From: JBHJGM01 sp964405825
Lineage (GTDB): Bacteria; Verrucomicrobiota; Verrucomicrobiia; Opitutales; JBHJGM01
Length of the DNA: 27,859 nucleotides
NCBI GenBank assembly: GCA_964405825.1
Contig: CAYOPI010000043.1
Location: 1 to 27,859 of the forward strand
Reading direction: 5' to 3'
The notes under the pieces: model-generated
The model's database searches: none
What the model saw: only the letters and a program-made list of their open reading frames with translations
What the model was told of the DNA's origin: nothing
In this document: in pieces, positions 1-7,574 of the stretch
Layout of the letters: every line of letters begins with the position of its first letter
Numbering within the stretch: position 1 is the first letter of the stretch
Program-made: the position numbers and the translations under genes

Positions 1-1
1 T

Positions 2-415
2 GGCCAGCGCATCGTCTTCGTCAGCGATCGCCTGGGCGGGCCGCAGCTCTTTGTCCTCGGGGTGGAGTCACGGCAGGCCCGCCGCATCCCGACCAACATC
101 TCCGGCTACTGCGCCGAACCGGCCTGGAACGGCCTGGACCCCTCCAAGATTCTCTTCACCGCCGCCACCGCCGGCAGTTACCAGATCGCCATCTTCGACT
201 TCAACACCGCACAGGCGCGCTTCCTGACGACCGGACCGGGCGACAGTGTCGAGCCGGTCTGGACCAACGACGGGCGCCACGCGATCTTCACCCGTCGCTC
301 CGGCGATGGCGCGACCAAACGCCTCTTCCTGCTGGACACGCTGACAGGCAAGACGACCGCCCTGCACAGCCCGCGCTTCGGCAACGCCTCCCAGCCGGAC
401 TTCGTCTATCGCTGA
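2..415 (+). CDS. TolB-like WD40/PD40 beta-propeller protein, C-terminal part
   Basis: The reading frame is open from the left edge, so the start and most of the protein lie outside the window; 137 residues and the TGA stop are visible. The sequence shows about three PD40 beta-propeller blades. The first visible one starts IVFVSDRLGGPQLFVL, and later ones carry EPAWNGLDPSKILFT and EPVWTNDGRHAIFT. This pattern is typical of TolB-type propellers, which sit in the periplasm and in Gram-negative bacteria work with Pal and the Tol system in envelope maintenance. Other secreted PD40 proteins share the pattern, so tolB itself is not certain without the N-terminal domain. The gene converges on the PhoD-like gene across a gap of about 107 bases that contains repeat-like sequence. 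Confidence 0.8.
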   Translation, partial: GQRIVFVSDRLGGPQLFVLGVESRQARRIPTNISGYCAEPAWNGLDPSKILFTAATAGSYQIAIFDFNTAQARFLTTGPGDSVEPVWTNDGRHAIFTRRSGDGATKRLFLLDTLTGKTTALHSPRFGNASQPDFVYR

Positions 416-522
416 GCCGGTCCACGGTCGTTAGTCCAACGGCTTTCGTCCAGAGTCTGGAGTCGTCTGTCGATGGCCCGGAGCGGTGGACCCCGCACCA
501 GCGACCTTGAACCTCGGACCCC
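416..522. repeat. Degenerate intergenic repeat (copy A)
   Basis: This gap lies between two convergent genes. It is built from short related words such as GTCCAGAGTC, GGTCCAC and TCGTCTGTCGATGG. Its reverse complement contains CCATCGACAGACGAC, close to CCATCGACTAACGAC at 7381-7395, and GACTCTGGAC, which resembles the GTCCAGAGTC words at 7266-7339. The gap therefore looks like an inverted, more decayed member of the repeat found between the PA14-like and PEP-CTERM genes. No ORF or tRNA is visible in it. Confidence 0.5.
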
Positions 523-1905
523 CTAAAACGCCAGTTCGGCGTACGGCAGCGCGCGGCTCCAGATTGCTTCGCCCTCGACGTCATAGACCGTCACGACCAG
601 CTCGCGCGCGTCCTCCTCGCCCTGAAAGGTAAGGATGGCGAAGTGCCGCTGTTCCAGGGTGGTGCCGGGCACGCGGAAAAAGTTCAGGTCGCGCTTCACG
701 TCGAGTACGCTGGCGGTCAGCGGCCCGAGGGTCAGTTCGTAGAGGTCGGGCGCGGCGCGCCGCACCACCTTGGTCAGTTCGCCGTAGCGCTTGCCGCCGG
801 TCAGGAAAACAACGCCGCCGATTTTGTGCGTGGTGAGGGCGTCCAGGAGGCGTTCGCGCTCGGTCGGCGCAGCGGTCAGGTGGGCGGGGGACTCGGCCGG
901 GTTGAGGATCGGCGAGCCCATGCAGACAATCTTGAAACGCGCCGGACTGCGCCGCAGCGAAGTGATCAGCCAGTTCAACTGCGCCTCGCCGAGGACCGTG
1001 CGCTGGCTTTCCAGCTCGGGGGTCAGGTCGCGGTGCGTCCGGTCGTCGAGCAGGTAAAACTCAACGTCGGACCAGCGCAGGAGGGTGGCGTGGTTGTCCT
1101 GGCCGGCAACGTTCGCGGACGGGTTGGGCCAGAACTGCCGGAAGGCCCGTGCGGACTGGCTGCGTTGCCAAAAGAAAACGTCGTTGTCGGGCGGGCCGAA
1201 CTCCGCCGCGCCGACCACTGCGGCATGGCCGATGGAGCGGTACAAGGTCTGCGCATCGGGCAGGGCGCGGTTGTGCCGGTAGCGGGCGGCCATTCCTGAA
1301 AAGCTGCCCCAGTCGGCTTCGCGCAGGTGCGTGCTGGCGCCCAGCCAGAGCATCCACTCGGGCTGTTTCGCCGTGAGGCTGGCAAACACCTTGTCGTAAT
1401 CTCCACCCAGGTTGCGGAAGGCCGGATCGTAGGCCTTCTGGTTGACGTAGTGCGCGCCCCCGGCGGCGATGGAAAAGTCCGGCGGCGGCCGCAGGCCACG
1501 GAACTTGGGTGGTGTGGTCAGGGTGACGGCCTCGCCCGCGGGCGTGCCGTCGATCAGCACCTGTGCGGTGTAGGTGGTGCCGGGTTCGAGCGGTCCGGCA
1601 ATGAGGATCGCACTGAAGCCGGTGGTGGCGTCGATCCGGGCCGGTGCGCTCAGCTGAGGCGATCCGGGCGCGTCGGCTGCGGCGTAACGCAGCTGGACCG
1701 TGGCCGGGCCGTCGGTCTGCACCCAGACCCTGCCCTCGCGCATCTCGGGCACGCCGACCATCGGGCCGCCGGTGAGGCTGGCGGCGTGCGTGGTGAGCAA
1801 AAATCCCAGCAGGTGGGCAATCCAGTACAGGGCTGGGACGGTCCTGCGGGCGGTCGGGTGCATCGGGTCGGGCTTGGCAACGCGCCGGATCAAGACGCGG
1901 TCCAT
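523..1905 (-). CDS. PhoD-like phosphatase homologue, predicted catalytically inactive, secreted
   Basis: The 460-residue protein has the PhoD-like layout: an N-terminal Fn3-like domain (about residues 45-132) and a metallophosphatase-like domain (about 143-460). An alternative start at 1863 gives MHPTARR followed by a hydrophobic stretch ending THAAS, a good signal peptide, so residue 15 may be the real start and the protein is probably exported. Scaffold residues of the family remain: YVN..YD, GGDY, MLWLG, LREADW, FGP..ND and the LLDDRTHR segment. The metal-binding motifs are lost. The usual LGDN reads LGAS (188-191), the usual WDDHD reads VGAAE (231-235), and the usual SGDRH reads TGGKR (369-373). 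Family knowledge says these Asp, Asn and His residues bind the metals, so catalysis is unlikely. It may act as a binding or structural protein; that is inference. Confidence 0.85.
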   Translation of the reverse strand: MDRVLIRRVAKPDPMHPTARRTVPALYWIAHLLGFLLTTHAASLTGGPMVGVPEMREGRVWVQTDGPATVQLRYAAADAPGSPQLSAPARIDATTGFSAILIAGPLEPGTTYTAQVLIDGTPAGEAVTLTTPPKFRGLRPPPDFSIAAGGAHYVNQKAYDPAFRNLGGDYDKVFASLTAKQPEWMLWLGASTHLREADWGSFSGMAARYRHNRALPDAQTLYRSIGHAAVVGAAEFGPPDNDVFFWQRSQSARAFRQFWPNPSANVAGQDNHATLLRWSDVEFYLLDDRTHRDLTPELESQRTVLGEAQLNWLITSLRRSPARFKIVCMGSPILNPAESPAHLTAAPTERERLLDALTTHKIGGVVFLTGGKRYGELTKVVRRAAPDLYELTLGPLTASVLDVKRDLNFFRVPGTTLEQRHFAILTFQGEEDARELVVTVYDVEGEAIWSRALPYAELAF

Positions 1906-2025
1906 TGCAAAGAACGGCTGTCCCCGCGTTTACTCAAGGCCGAAGTGCGAACGCATTCGCAGCTGTGCGCAGCGCTGCGTCAGGCCGCCAAAGTGCGTCC
2001 CCAACAGGTGAGGGGAGCGTGGGTG

Positions 2026-2709
2026 CTACTCGCCGTCGGGGCGGCGGCGGGACTCCTCGCGGCACTCGTTCATCGTGCGCAGCCAGATTTCGCGCAGGTC
2101 GAAGAGCACCGTCTGCGCCTCGCGCACCAGAAAGGCATTGGCCGTGGACGAGCCCACCGGAATCTCGTGGATAAGCTGCAGGGCCAGGTTGACCGAGGCC
2201 AGCGCGCTCTTGAGGTGGCAGACCGTCAGGCTGTAATCGCCCAGGTCCAGCGAATTGATGGCCAGCACGGCGTTCATCTCGCCCTGATGCAGGGCCGAGC
2301 ACAGACGCCACGTCAGCAGCGGGCTGACCAGCTTCTGATGGGCCGAAATGTAATGCTGCCAGATGCCGTGCAGGTGCTGGTGCAGGGCCTGCGTGGCGAT
2401 AAAGACCGGGTGCTTGTGGATGGTGTAGGGGTCGGTGTCGTCGAGATCGTGCCCCTCGTCCGCCCCCGCCTCCTCGGAGTCGTCGTCCGGGTCAGCCGGG
2501 CACCAGTCCTCACTGTCCCAGCCCATCAGCACGGCCACCTCGTCCAGACGCTCCGGACGCGCCTTGAGGCGATGGTAGTGGTCGAGGTACCGGTTGGTCT
2601 CCTCGCTGTGGGCCTTCAGATAGCGCTGCCACTCAAACTCGTTCCAGGAGAGTTCCCCCCGGTCGTCCCAGTCGCCATCGGAGAAAGGATCGTAGTCGAA
2701 TCCGCTCAT
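2026..2709 (-). CDS. Conserved acidic protein of unknown function
   Basis: I do not recognise the family. The ATG at 2709 gives 227 residues; the same frame stays open to 3123, but that extension is basic, low in complexity and unlike the rest, so I reject it. The N-terminal part is rich in acidic and aromatic residues (MSGFDYDPFSDGDWDD), with a second acidic stretch at about residues 74-92 (DPDDDSEEAGADEGHDLDD). The C-terminal half looks mainly helical, with amphipathic segments around QALHQHLHGIWQHYISAHQKL and the LKSALASVNLALQLI stretch. No signal peptide, membrane segment or catalytic motif is visible, so it is probably cytoplasmic. It lies 120 bases downstream of the PhoD-like gene start on the same strand, and divergent from the acylphosphatase gene across 170 bases. 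Confidence 0.7.
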   Translation of the reverse strand: MSGFDYDPFSDGDWDDRGELSWNEFEWQRYLKAHSEETNRYLDHYHRLKARPERLDEVAVLMGWDSEDWCPADPDDDSEEAGADEGHDLDDTDPYTIHKHPVFIATQALHQHLHGIWQHYISAHQKLVSPLLTWRLCSALHQGEMNAVLAINSLDLGDYSLTVCHLKSALASVNLALQLIHEIPVGSSTANAFLVREAQTVLFDLREIWLRTMNECREESRRRPDGE

Positions 2710-2879
2710 AGGACGCCCCCAAGATTGGGCCATTCGGCTTGGTGTAGAAGGAACCTTGCCAACTTTCGAAACGATGTCTGATAGCCCCCTAAAAAACAAC
2801 CTCATTGTGCAGGTTTTTGCCCCGGGAGGCATTGCGGATTTCAGAAAAGCCTTGCCCGTGGGGACTTCGGCAACCTTGA

Positions 2880-3185
2880 GTGCGCCCGGTGCAGCACGGG
2901 CCAAAAACGGACACCCAAACGCGTGAGATCTGGTTCTCCGGACGTGTGCAGGGCGTGGGCTTTCGCTACAGCACCTCCAGTATTGCCCGTGGTTATGCGG
3001 TGCGCGGGAGGGTGCGCAACCTGCCGGACGGACGCGTGCATGTGCTCGCACAGGGCGAACCCGCCGAGATTGATGCCTTTGTTGCGCAAATCCTCGAGGA
3101 CATGACCGGCTTTGTCCGTTCACACCAGGAGAAGATCCTGCCGGATGCCCAGGTGGAACTTGCCGGGTTCCGGATCGTCCATTGA
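2880..3185 (+). CDS. acyP: Acylphosphatase
   Basis: A 101-residue protein matching the small acylphosphatase family (usually 90-100 residues). These enzymes hydrolyse the carboxyl-phosphate bond of acyl phosphates in the cytoplasm. The signature GRVQGVGFR is at residues 21-29, with the phosphate-binding arginine Arg29, and the catalytic asparagine lies in RGRVRNLPDGRV (Asn47). No ATG is available before the signature. GTG at 2880 is used here, and GTG at 2889 is an equally possible start, three residues shorter. The gene ends 28 bases before the ABC ATPase gene on the same strand, so the two could be co-transcribed, but no functional link is evident. Confidence 0.93.
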   Translation: MRPVQHGPKTDTQTREIWFSGRVQGVGFRYSTSSIARGYAVRGRVRNLPDGRVHVLAQGEPAEIDAFVAQILEDMTGFVRSHQEKILPDAQVELAGFRIVH

Positions 3186-3213
3186 GTGATATTTCTTTGC
3201 TTTAGGGCCCAAG

Positions 3214-4182
3214 ATGAGCACCCCTGCGGTTCAGATACACGAGCTGACGAAAGACTTCTCCATCGGTCTGCGTGGCCTGCGTTTGCGCGCGGTGGAGAAG
3301 CTCAGTCTGGAGGTGCCCGAGGGCTCGATCTTCGGCTTGCTGGGTCCGAACGGTTCGGGCAAGAGCACCACGCTCAAGGTGATCCTCGGCCTGCTTGAGC
3401 CGACCGAAGGCCACTGCCGCATTTTCGGCGAACCCAGCAATTCGATTCAGGCGCGCCGCCAGGTGGGCTTTCTGCCGGAGGCACCGTACTTCTACCGCTA
3501 CCTTTCCGGGCGGGAGATGGTGCGCTTCTACGCGCGCATCAGCGGCGTCCCCAAGAAAGCGATCAAGGACCGCACCGACGACGTCATCCGGCTGGTCGGC
3601 ATGGAGGGCGCGGCCACCCGGCGCGTCGGCACTTACTCAAAGGGTATGCTCCAACGCATCGGGCTGGCCCAGGCGCTCGTACACGATCCCCGGCTGGTCA
3701 TCCTCGACGAGCCGACGGCCGGGGTCGACCCGATCGGCTCCGCCGCCATCGCCGAGATCGTCCGCTCGCTCAAGTCCCGCGGCAAGACCGTCCTGTTGTG
3801 CTCGCACCTCCTGGCCCAGGTTGAGGATATCTGCGATGAAGTCGCCATTTTGAACCGCGGCCAGCACGTGCTTTCGGGCACCGTCGACGAACTCCTGCAG
3901 GCCCGTGACCTGCGTTCGCTGGTCGTGCGCGGGTATGACGCGGACCGTCACGCCGAACTTCAGCAGTGGCTTTCGCAGCAGGGCCTGACCCTGGAGGAGG
4001 TCGCCTTCCCGCGCATCAGTCTGGACCGGCTGTTTCTGCAGAAGGTCGGTGGCAGCACCGGCGGGGCGGCCGGCCTGGTTCCCGGTGACAACCTGGCCAG
4101 CGACAAGCCCGCCACGACCGAAGCACCCGAGCCGGACGCCGACGCCGACGCCGACACCCCGGAGAAGGAGGACGCACCATGA
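3214..4182 (+). CDS. ABC transporter ATP-binding protein (ABC-2 type partner)
   Basis: A 322-residue ATPase that would power the permease encoded next. Walker A is GPNGSGKST (residues 44-52), the signature YSKGMLQR is at 141-148, Walker B LVILDEP is at 161-167 with Asp165 and Glu166, and the switch histidine is in SH at 197-198. All key ATPase residues are present. The Q-loop region reads VGFLPEAPYF, with Glu at the usual Gln position, a variation also seen in other CcmA-type ATPases. After the nucleotide-binding domain there is a C-terminal extension of about 90 residues ending in an acidic tail with repeated Asp-Ala. The stop overlaps the permease start (ATGA at 4179-4182), which suggests translational coupling. 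The substrate cannot be told from the sequence. Confidence 0.95.
   Translation: MSTPAVQIHELTKDFSIGLRGLRLRAVEKLSLEVPEGSIFGLLGPNGSGKSTTLKVILGLLEPTEGHCRIFGEPSNSIQARRQVGFLPEAPYFYRYLSGREMVRFYARISGVPKKAIKDRTDDVIRLVGMEGAATRRVGTYSKGMLQRIGLAQALVHDPRLVILDEPTAGVDPIGSAAIAEIVRSLKSRGKTVLLCSHLLAQVEDICDEVAILNRGQHVLSGTVDELLQARDLRSLVVRGYDADRHAELQQWLSQQGLTLEEVAFPRISLDRLFLQKVGGSTGGAAGLVPGDNLASDKPATTEAPEPDADADADTPEKEDAP
4135..4155 (+). repeat. GACGCC hexanucleotide repeat in the ATPase tail
   Basis: Three exact GACGCC units (4135-4152) followed by GAC encode the Asp-Ala tail of the ATPase. The unit is six bases, so gain or loss of copies would keep the reading frame and only change the length of the acidic tail. 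Confidence 0.7.
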
Positions 4183-5054
4183 GCGGCTCGCTGCTGACGG
4201 TCGGGTCCATCGGCGCGAACACCTTTCGCGAGGCCGTGCGCCAGCGCTTCTTCGCCTTCCTCATCGTGCTTGCGCTGGGACTGGCCGGCAGCGCCTTCCT
4301 TTTCCTGCGCTTTGACTTCGGCAACGAGCAACTGAAGTTCGAGGCAGACTTTGGCTTTGGCGCGATCCTGCTCTTTGGGACGATTCTGGCGGTGGTCATG
4401 TCCGCGCAGCTGCTGTTCAGCGAGATCGACAACCGCACGGCCCTCACCATGCTGGCCAAGCCGGTCCGGCGCTGGGAGTTCATCGTGGGCAAATGGGTTG
4501 GCCTGACGCTGCTGCTGGCAGTGTTCTGTGCGGCGTTGTTTACGATTCTGGCGATCCGCCTGTACCTGCGTGAAGCCGGACTGCGCGAGGTGGCCGACCA
4601 GCAGATCGGCGCCGGTCGGCTCCTGCCCAGCGAGAGTCCCTTCGCCGACGGCGGCGGCATTGTTTCCTTCAGCGGGCTGGCCCTTTTTGCCTTTCTGCAA
4701 TGGCTGCGTCTGTGCCTGCTGGCGGCCATCACCTTGTTCATCGGGAGCTTTGCCGGGACCAGCCTGTACACCGTGGTGGTGGGCTTCTTCGTCACGATGA
4801 TCTGCCAGCTGCAATACATCGCCAGCGACGCCACCGACGAGACCAGCCACCCGTTGCTGGTGGCCTTCACCTTCGCCTTCACCCGGATCTTTCCCAACCT
4901 GCAGCTCTTCAACGTGGGCGAGCCGCTCGTCTTCCCCGGGCGCGCCAGTGAGCCTCTTGAATGGGCACCGCTGCAGATCGTCGGCGTGGCGCTGCTCTAC
5001 ACCGTGGCCAGTCTGGGTCTGGCCGTGTACGCTTTCCGCAAACGCGAAATCTGA
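4179..5054 (+). CDS. ABC-2 type transporter permease
   Basis: A 291-residue integral membrane protein with about six predicted membrane segments: residues 23-43, 60-80, 106-128, 163-189, 194-212 and 265-286. The segment after the second helix, SEIDNRTALTMLAKPVRRWE (81-100), resembles the cytoplasmic coupling region of ABC-2 permeases (E...G....L.KP..R.E..GK). The start overlaps the ATPase stop by four bases, so the two should form one transporter, probably as a dimer of each subunit. Family members export drugs, lipids or polysaccharides or act in surface assembly; nothing here identifies the cargo. The next gene begins nine bases after the stop, extending the operon. Confidence 0.92.
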   Translation: MSGSLLTVGSIGANTFREAVRQRFFAFLIVLALGLAGSAFLFLRFDFGNEQLKFEADFGFGAILLFGTILAVVMSAQLLFSEIDNRTALTMLAKPVRRWEFIVGKWVGLTLLLAVFCAALFTILAIRLYLREAGLREVADQQIGAGRLLPSESPFADGGGIVSFSGLALFAFLQWLRLCLLAAITLFIGSFAGTSLYTVVVGFFVTMICQLQYIASDATDETSHPLLVAFTFAFTRIFPNLQLFNVGEPLVFPGRASEPLEWAPLQIVGVALLYTVASLGLAVYAFRKREI

Positions 5055-5063
5055 CCGACCGCA

Positions 5064-5927
5064 ATGATCGCTCTGGACCGAAACAGCCCGGTGGGCCGCG
5101 CCCTGCGTTTGAGCGTGGTGGCCCTGGGCGTCTTTCTGATCACGGGCTTGCTCGCGCAGCCGCTGGAGCGCAGTGCCTGGAAACGCGTTTCGGCCAACCT
5201 CACCGAGCTGCGCGTGGACGATCTGGAGAACGCGTTGGGACAGGGTGTGGTGCTGGGTGTGCTGGGCGGCTTCCGCACGGTCATCGCCGATTTCCTCTTC
5301 ATCGAGCTTTACGTGCACTGGGCCGACAAGGATTGGGCCAAGGTCGAGGCGCTCGCGCCGGTGGTGAACTCGGTCGACCCGCGTTCGCATTTCTTCTGGC
5401 TCAACAACGCGCGGATTGTGGCCTATGACCTGCCCGTGTGGCGCATCCGTCAGCAGAACGCCGAGTTTCGCCGGGGCGGCTCGGACCGTCGCCTCACGCC
5501 CGAGGAGGAGTTCGCGATCATGCGCGAGCAGGCCTACAAGGGTATCGAGATCCTCGAGCGCGGCCTGCTCTATCACCCCAACGACGCCCGCCTGCTGCAG
5601 GACATCGCCTCGACCCATCTCAACAAGCTGGGTGACACCGAGACCGCCGCCGAGTACTACCTGAAGGCCTGGCGCGGCAAGGGCGCCCGCTTCTTCCACG
5701 CCCGCCTGCACGCCCAGCTGCTGACCAATCTCGGCCGTGATGCCGAAGCCCTCGCCTTCCTGCGCGAGCACTACGAGGAAATTCCCAAGGACCACCACTT
5801 CTCCCGCCCCACCGTGGTGCTCCAACGCATTCGTGAGTTGGAGGAACGCCTTGGGCTCGACGAGTCGGAGCGCTTTGTGCCGAGCGTGCCCCCGCCGGTG
5901 GACCGGTTTCCCGAGGACAACATCTAG
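5064..5927 (+). CDS. Membrane-anchored TPR protein linked to the ABC transporter
   Basis: A 287-residue protein with one predicted N-terminal membrane segment (about residues 13-33, LRLSVVALGVFLITGLLAQP). A conserved-looking block follows (LGGFRTVIADFLFIELYVHW and FWLNNARIVAYDLPVWRI), then TPR-like helical hairpins from about residue 150 to 260 (AYKGIEILERGLLYHPNDAR, GDTETAAEYYLKAW, GRDAEALAFLREHY). TPRs usually mediate protein contacts. With the N-terminal helix the rest probably faces the periplasm, though orientation is not proven. The gene starts nine bases after the permease stop, so it is very likely in the same transcript and may be an accessory subunit. I recall similar TPR proteins in Verrucomicrobiota but cannot name a characterised member. 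Confidence 0.8.
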   Translation: MIALDRNSPVGRALRLSVVALGVFLITGLLAQPLERSAWKRVSANLTELRVDDLENALGQGVVLGVLGGFRTVIADFLFIELYVHWADKDWAKVEALAPVVNSVDPRSHFFWLNNARIVAYDLPVWRIRQQNAEFRRGGSDRRLTPEEEFAIMREQAYKGIEILERGLLYHPNDARLLQDIASTHLNKLGDTETAAEYYLKAWRGKGARFFHARLHAQLLTNLGRDAEALAFLREHYEEIPKDHHFSRPTVVLQRIRELEERLGLDESERFVPSVPPPVDRFPEDNI

Positions 5928-6071
5928 GCGCCAAAGTGGCCGCCGATGGACGCATTGCGGTTGACCCCCCTCGCGAAACGATTTTCCTAGGATTGGTAAA
6001 ACTTCTTCGCCGCTACCCCGCTCGAAGCACCTGAGAAACTGTGCACCGGCCCGTTATCTTGTTGTCCGCCC

Positions 6072-7214
6072 ATGATTCACCACCGTCCTGAACGTCCCGT
6101 GGACAAACGACTGCTGGGGTCGATGACCCTCAGCGCGGTGGTTCTTGCGTGCCTGCTGGTCTTGCTGGGCGGGGTGACGATTTTCCAGACTTACGTCATC
6201 GAGGATGTCGCGCTGAAGGCTGCCCCGCCCAAGCCGCCGTCGGAGGTGCCGCCGCCCCAACCCGACCTCACCCACCTCAAACGCTCGGCCAGTGACCCGT
6301 TGCCCGCGCGCATCATGCCCAAGCCCGACGCCATGGTTATCCCCGACGTGAAGGTGGCAGCCATTTCTGACGTGGGCCGCGTGGGCTTCGGCGGCTTTGG
6401 CAAGGGCGGCTTCGAACTGCCGCAGATGCAGGTGCCCGACTTCGAGTCGCTCTTTGGCGGCACCAACGCCAGCCCAAACTCGCTCGAGGGCATTTTCTAC
6501 GACTTCAAGCAGGACCGCGGCGGCGATGCCCAGCGCGTCGACTACGTGGAGACCGTCCAGGACTTCGTCGATCGCAGCTGGAACACGAACGCCTGGCGCA
6601 GCTTTTTCCAGGCCGAGCAGCGCCTGTACGCCAGCAGCTTCCTGATCCCGATGATCTCCGCCACCGAAGCACCCAAGGCCTACAACGTGGCCGATCAGGT
6701 GCAGCCGGCGGCCTGGGCGGCACACTACCGCGGGCAGTTCATGGCCCCGCGCGACGATCGCTACCGCTTCGTGGGCTGCGCCGACGACCTGCTTATCGTA
6801 CGCGTCAACGGAAAGGTCGTTCTCGACGGCAGCCGCCGCGACACCCCGGTGCAAGCCTGGGATCACACCTGGGACATGGAGTTTGCCGACGGTCAGAACC
6901 GCCAGTGGCGCGCCGGTAACACCGAGATGGCCTTTGGTGACTGGGTTTCGCTGAAGAAGGGCGAGGTCAACGAGATCGAGATCCTGGTGGGCGAGCGCCC
7001 CGGCGGCCAGTTCGGCGTCTACCTCTTCATTCAGGACCGCAGCGACGCGCGTAATCTACAGATGGAGGGCAACCGCCCCCGCATGAACGCCTTTCTTCTG
7101 CGCCCGCTCAGTGCGGAGGGGCGTCGCCAGATTCAGGCCCAGCTCAACTACCCGGTGAACCTCGACGGGCCGTACTTCGGCGTCGAGTACAACCGCGCCC
7201 GCCTGAACCAGTAG
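6072..7214 (+). CDS. Membrane-anchored protein with proline-rich linker and PA14-like domain
   Basis: The 380-residue protein starts with a short basic segment and a single membrane helix (about residues 17-40). A proline-rich stretch follows (APPKPPSEVPPPQPDL, 51-66), as in TonB-like periplasmic linkers, then a glycine-rich segment (GRVGFGGFGKGGF, 101-113). From about residue 136 to 330 the pattern resembles a PA14 beta-barrel: SLEGIFYDFKQDRGG, then WAAHYRGQFMAPRDDRYRFV, then GCADDLLIVRVNGKVVLDGS, a typical arrangement of the fold. PA14 domains often bind carbohydrate. The gene lies 144 bases after the TPR gene on the same strand; co-transcription is possible but less certain than for the first three genes. 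It is not a full TonB, since the C-terminal TonB fold is not recognisable. Confidence 0.75.
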   Translation: MIHHRPERPVDKRLLGSMTLSAVVLACLLVLLGGVTIFQTYVIEDVALKAAPPKPPSEVPPPQPDLTHLKRSASDPLPARIMPKPDAMVIPDVKVAAISDVGRVGFGGFGKGGFELPQMQVPDFESLFGGTNASPNSLEGIFYDFKQDRGGDAQRVDYVETVQDFVDRSWNTNAWRSFFQAEQRLYASSFLIPMISATEAPKAYNVADQVQPAAWAAHYRGQFMAPRDDRYRFVGCADDLLIVRVNGKVVLDGSRRDTPVQAWDHTWDMEFADGQNRQWRAGNTEMAFGDWVSLKKGEVNEIEILVGERPGGQFGVYLFIQDRSDARNLQMEGNRPRMNAFLLRPLSAEGRRQIQAQLNYPVNLDGPYFGVEYNRARLNQ

Positions 7215-7261
7215 CAGCCGGTCCAGCGTCCGGCACCTCGGTTCAGTGGCCGGATGCATGT

Positions 7262-7403
7262 ACGGGTCCAGAGTCCGAGGGTCCGCGTCCAGAGTCCGAG
7301 GATGCAAGTCCGAAGTCCGGCACCGGTGGTCCAGAGTCCTTTGATCCACAGACCATCGAGCTGGAACAACGACCCCGGACCATCGACTAACGACCCCGGA
7401 CCA
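7262..7403. repeat. Degenerate intergenic repeat with 21-nt period (copy B)
   Basis: The gap 7215-7574 holds no convincing gene. GTCCAGAGTCCGAGG occurs exactly at 7266-7280 and 7287-7301, and a shorter form GTCCAGAGTCC at 7329-7339. A second word, AACGACCCCGGACCA, occurs exactly at 7368-7382 and 7389-7403. Both exact pairs are 21 bases apart. Related words also occur at 416-522. The small ORF across this repeat (7254-7460) is low in complexity and I do not call it a gene. The rest of the gap holds the terminator at 7415-7446 and an AT-rich stretch (about 7456-7530) with nothing else recognisable. Confidence 0.75.
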
Positions 7404-7414
7404 CGTCCAAAAGA

Positions 7415-7446
7415 AACCCGCGTGAGGCCGAAGCATCACGCGGGTT
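7415..7446 (-). terminator. Rho-independent terminator of the PEP-CTERM genes
   Basis: A perfect 11-bp inverted repeat (AACCCGCGTGA at 7415-7425 and TCACGCGGGTT at 7436-7446) has a 10-base loop. Read on the minus strand it is followed by TCTTTT, a T-rich tail; on the plus strand no T-run follows. It therefore best ends the minus-strand PEP-CTERM transcript, about 130 bases beyond the stop at 7575, but could also stop read-through from the plus-strand PA14-like gene. Confidence 0.75.
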
Positions 7447-7574
7447 CATCCAACACCTGACGAAAAAACGTCGGTTTTCTATCCAATCAATCTGTGTACT
7501 TCAGCTCTTAACAAAAGGGACATTTTTTGGGTTTCGAGCGTGGGCCTGACCGTGCCGTTGTGGATGCGCGGACC

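Noticed and set aside
1327..2781. A plus-strand ORF of 484 codons opposite the PhoD-like and acidic-protein genes
   Set aside because: It spans two genes and their gap, with no recognisable domain; the PhoD scaffold on the minus strand is clear.
2710..3123. N-terminal extension of the unknown acidic protein
   Set aside because: The extension is basic, Arg/Pro/Ala-rich and overlaps the acylphosphatase gene; the ATG at 2709 gives a coherent acidic protein.
3960..5825. A minus-strand ORF of 621 codons opposite the ABC permease and TPR genes
   Set aside because: Low-complexity translation (Gln, Gly, Glu, His rich), overlapping three supported plus-strand genes.
5959..5994. Promoter before the PA14-like gene (TTGACC with TAGGAT)
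   Set aside because: The spacing of 21 bases is too long for a standard sigma-70 promoter, and no better -10 element is in place.
7262..7403. Possible CRISPR array because of evenly spaced repeats
   Set aside because: The 21-base period leaves spacers of only six bases between 15-base units, and there are only two exact copies of each word and no cas genes.
7254..7460. Small ORF of 68 codons across the intergenic repeat
   Set aside because: Its Arg/Ser/Pro repeats come only from the 21-base DNA repeat, and it runs into the terminator stem.
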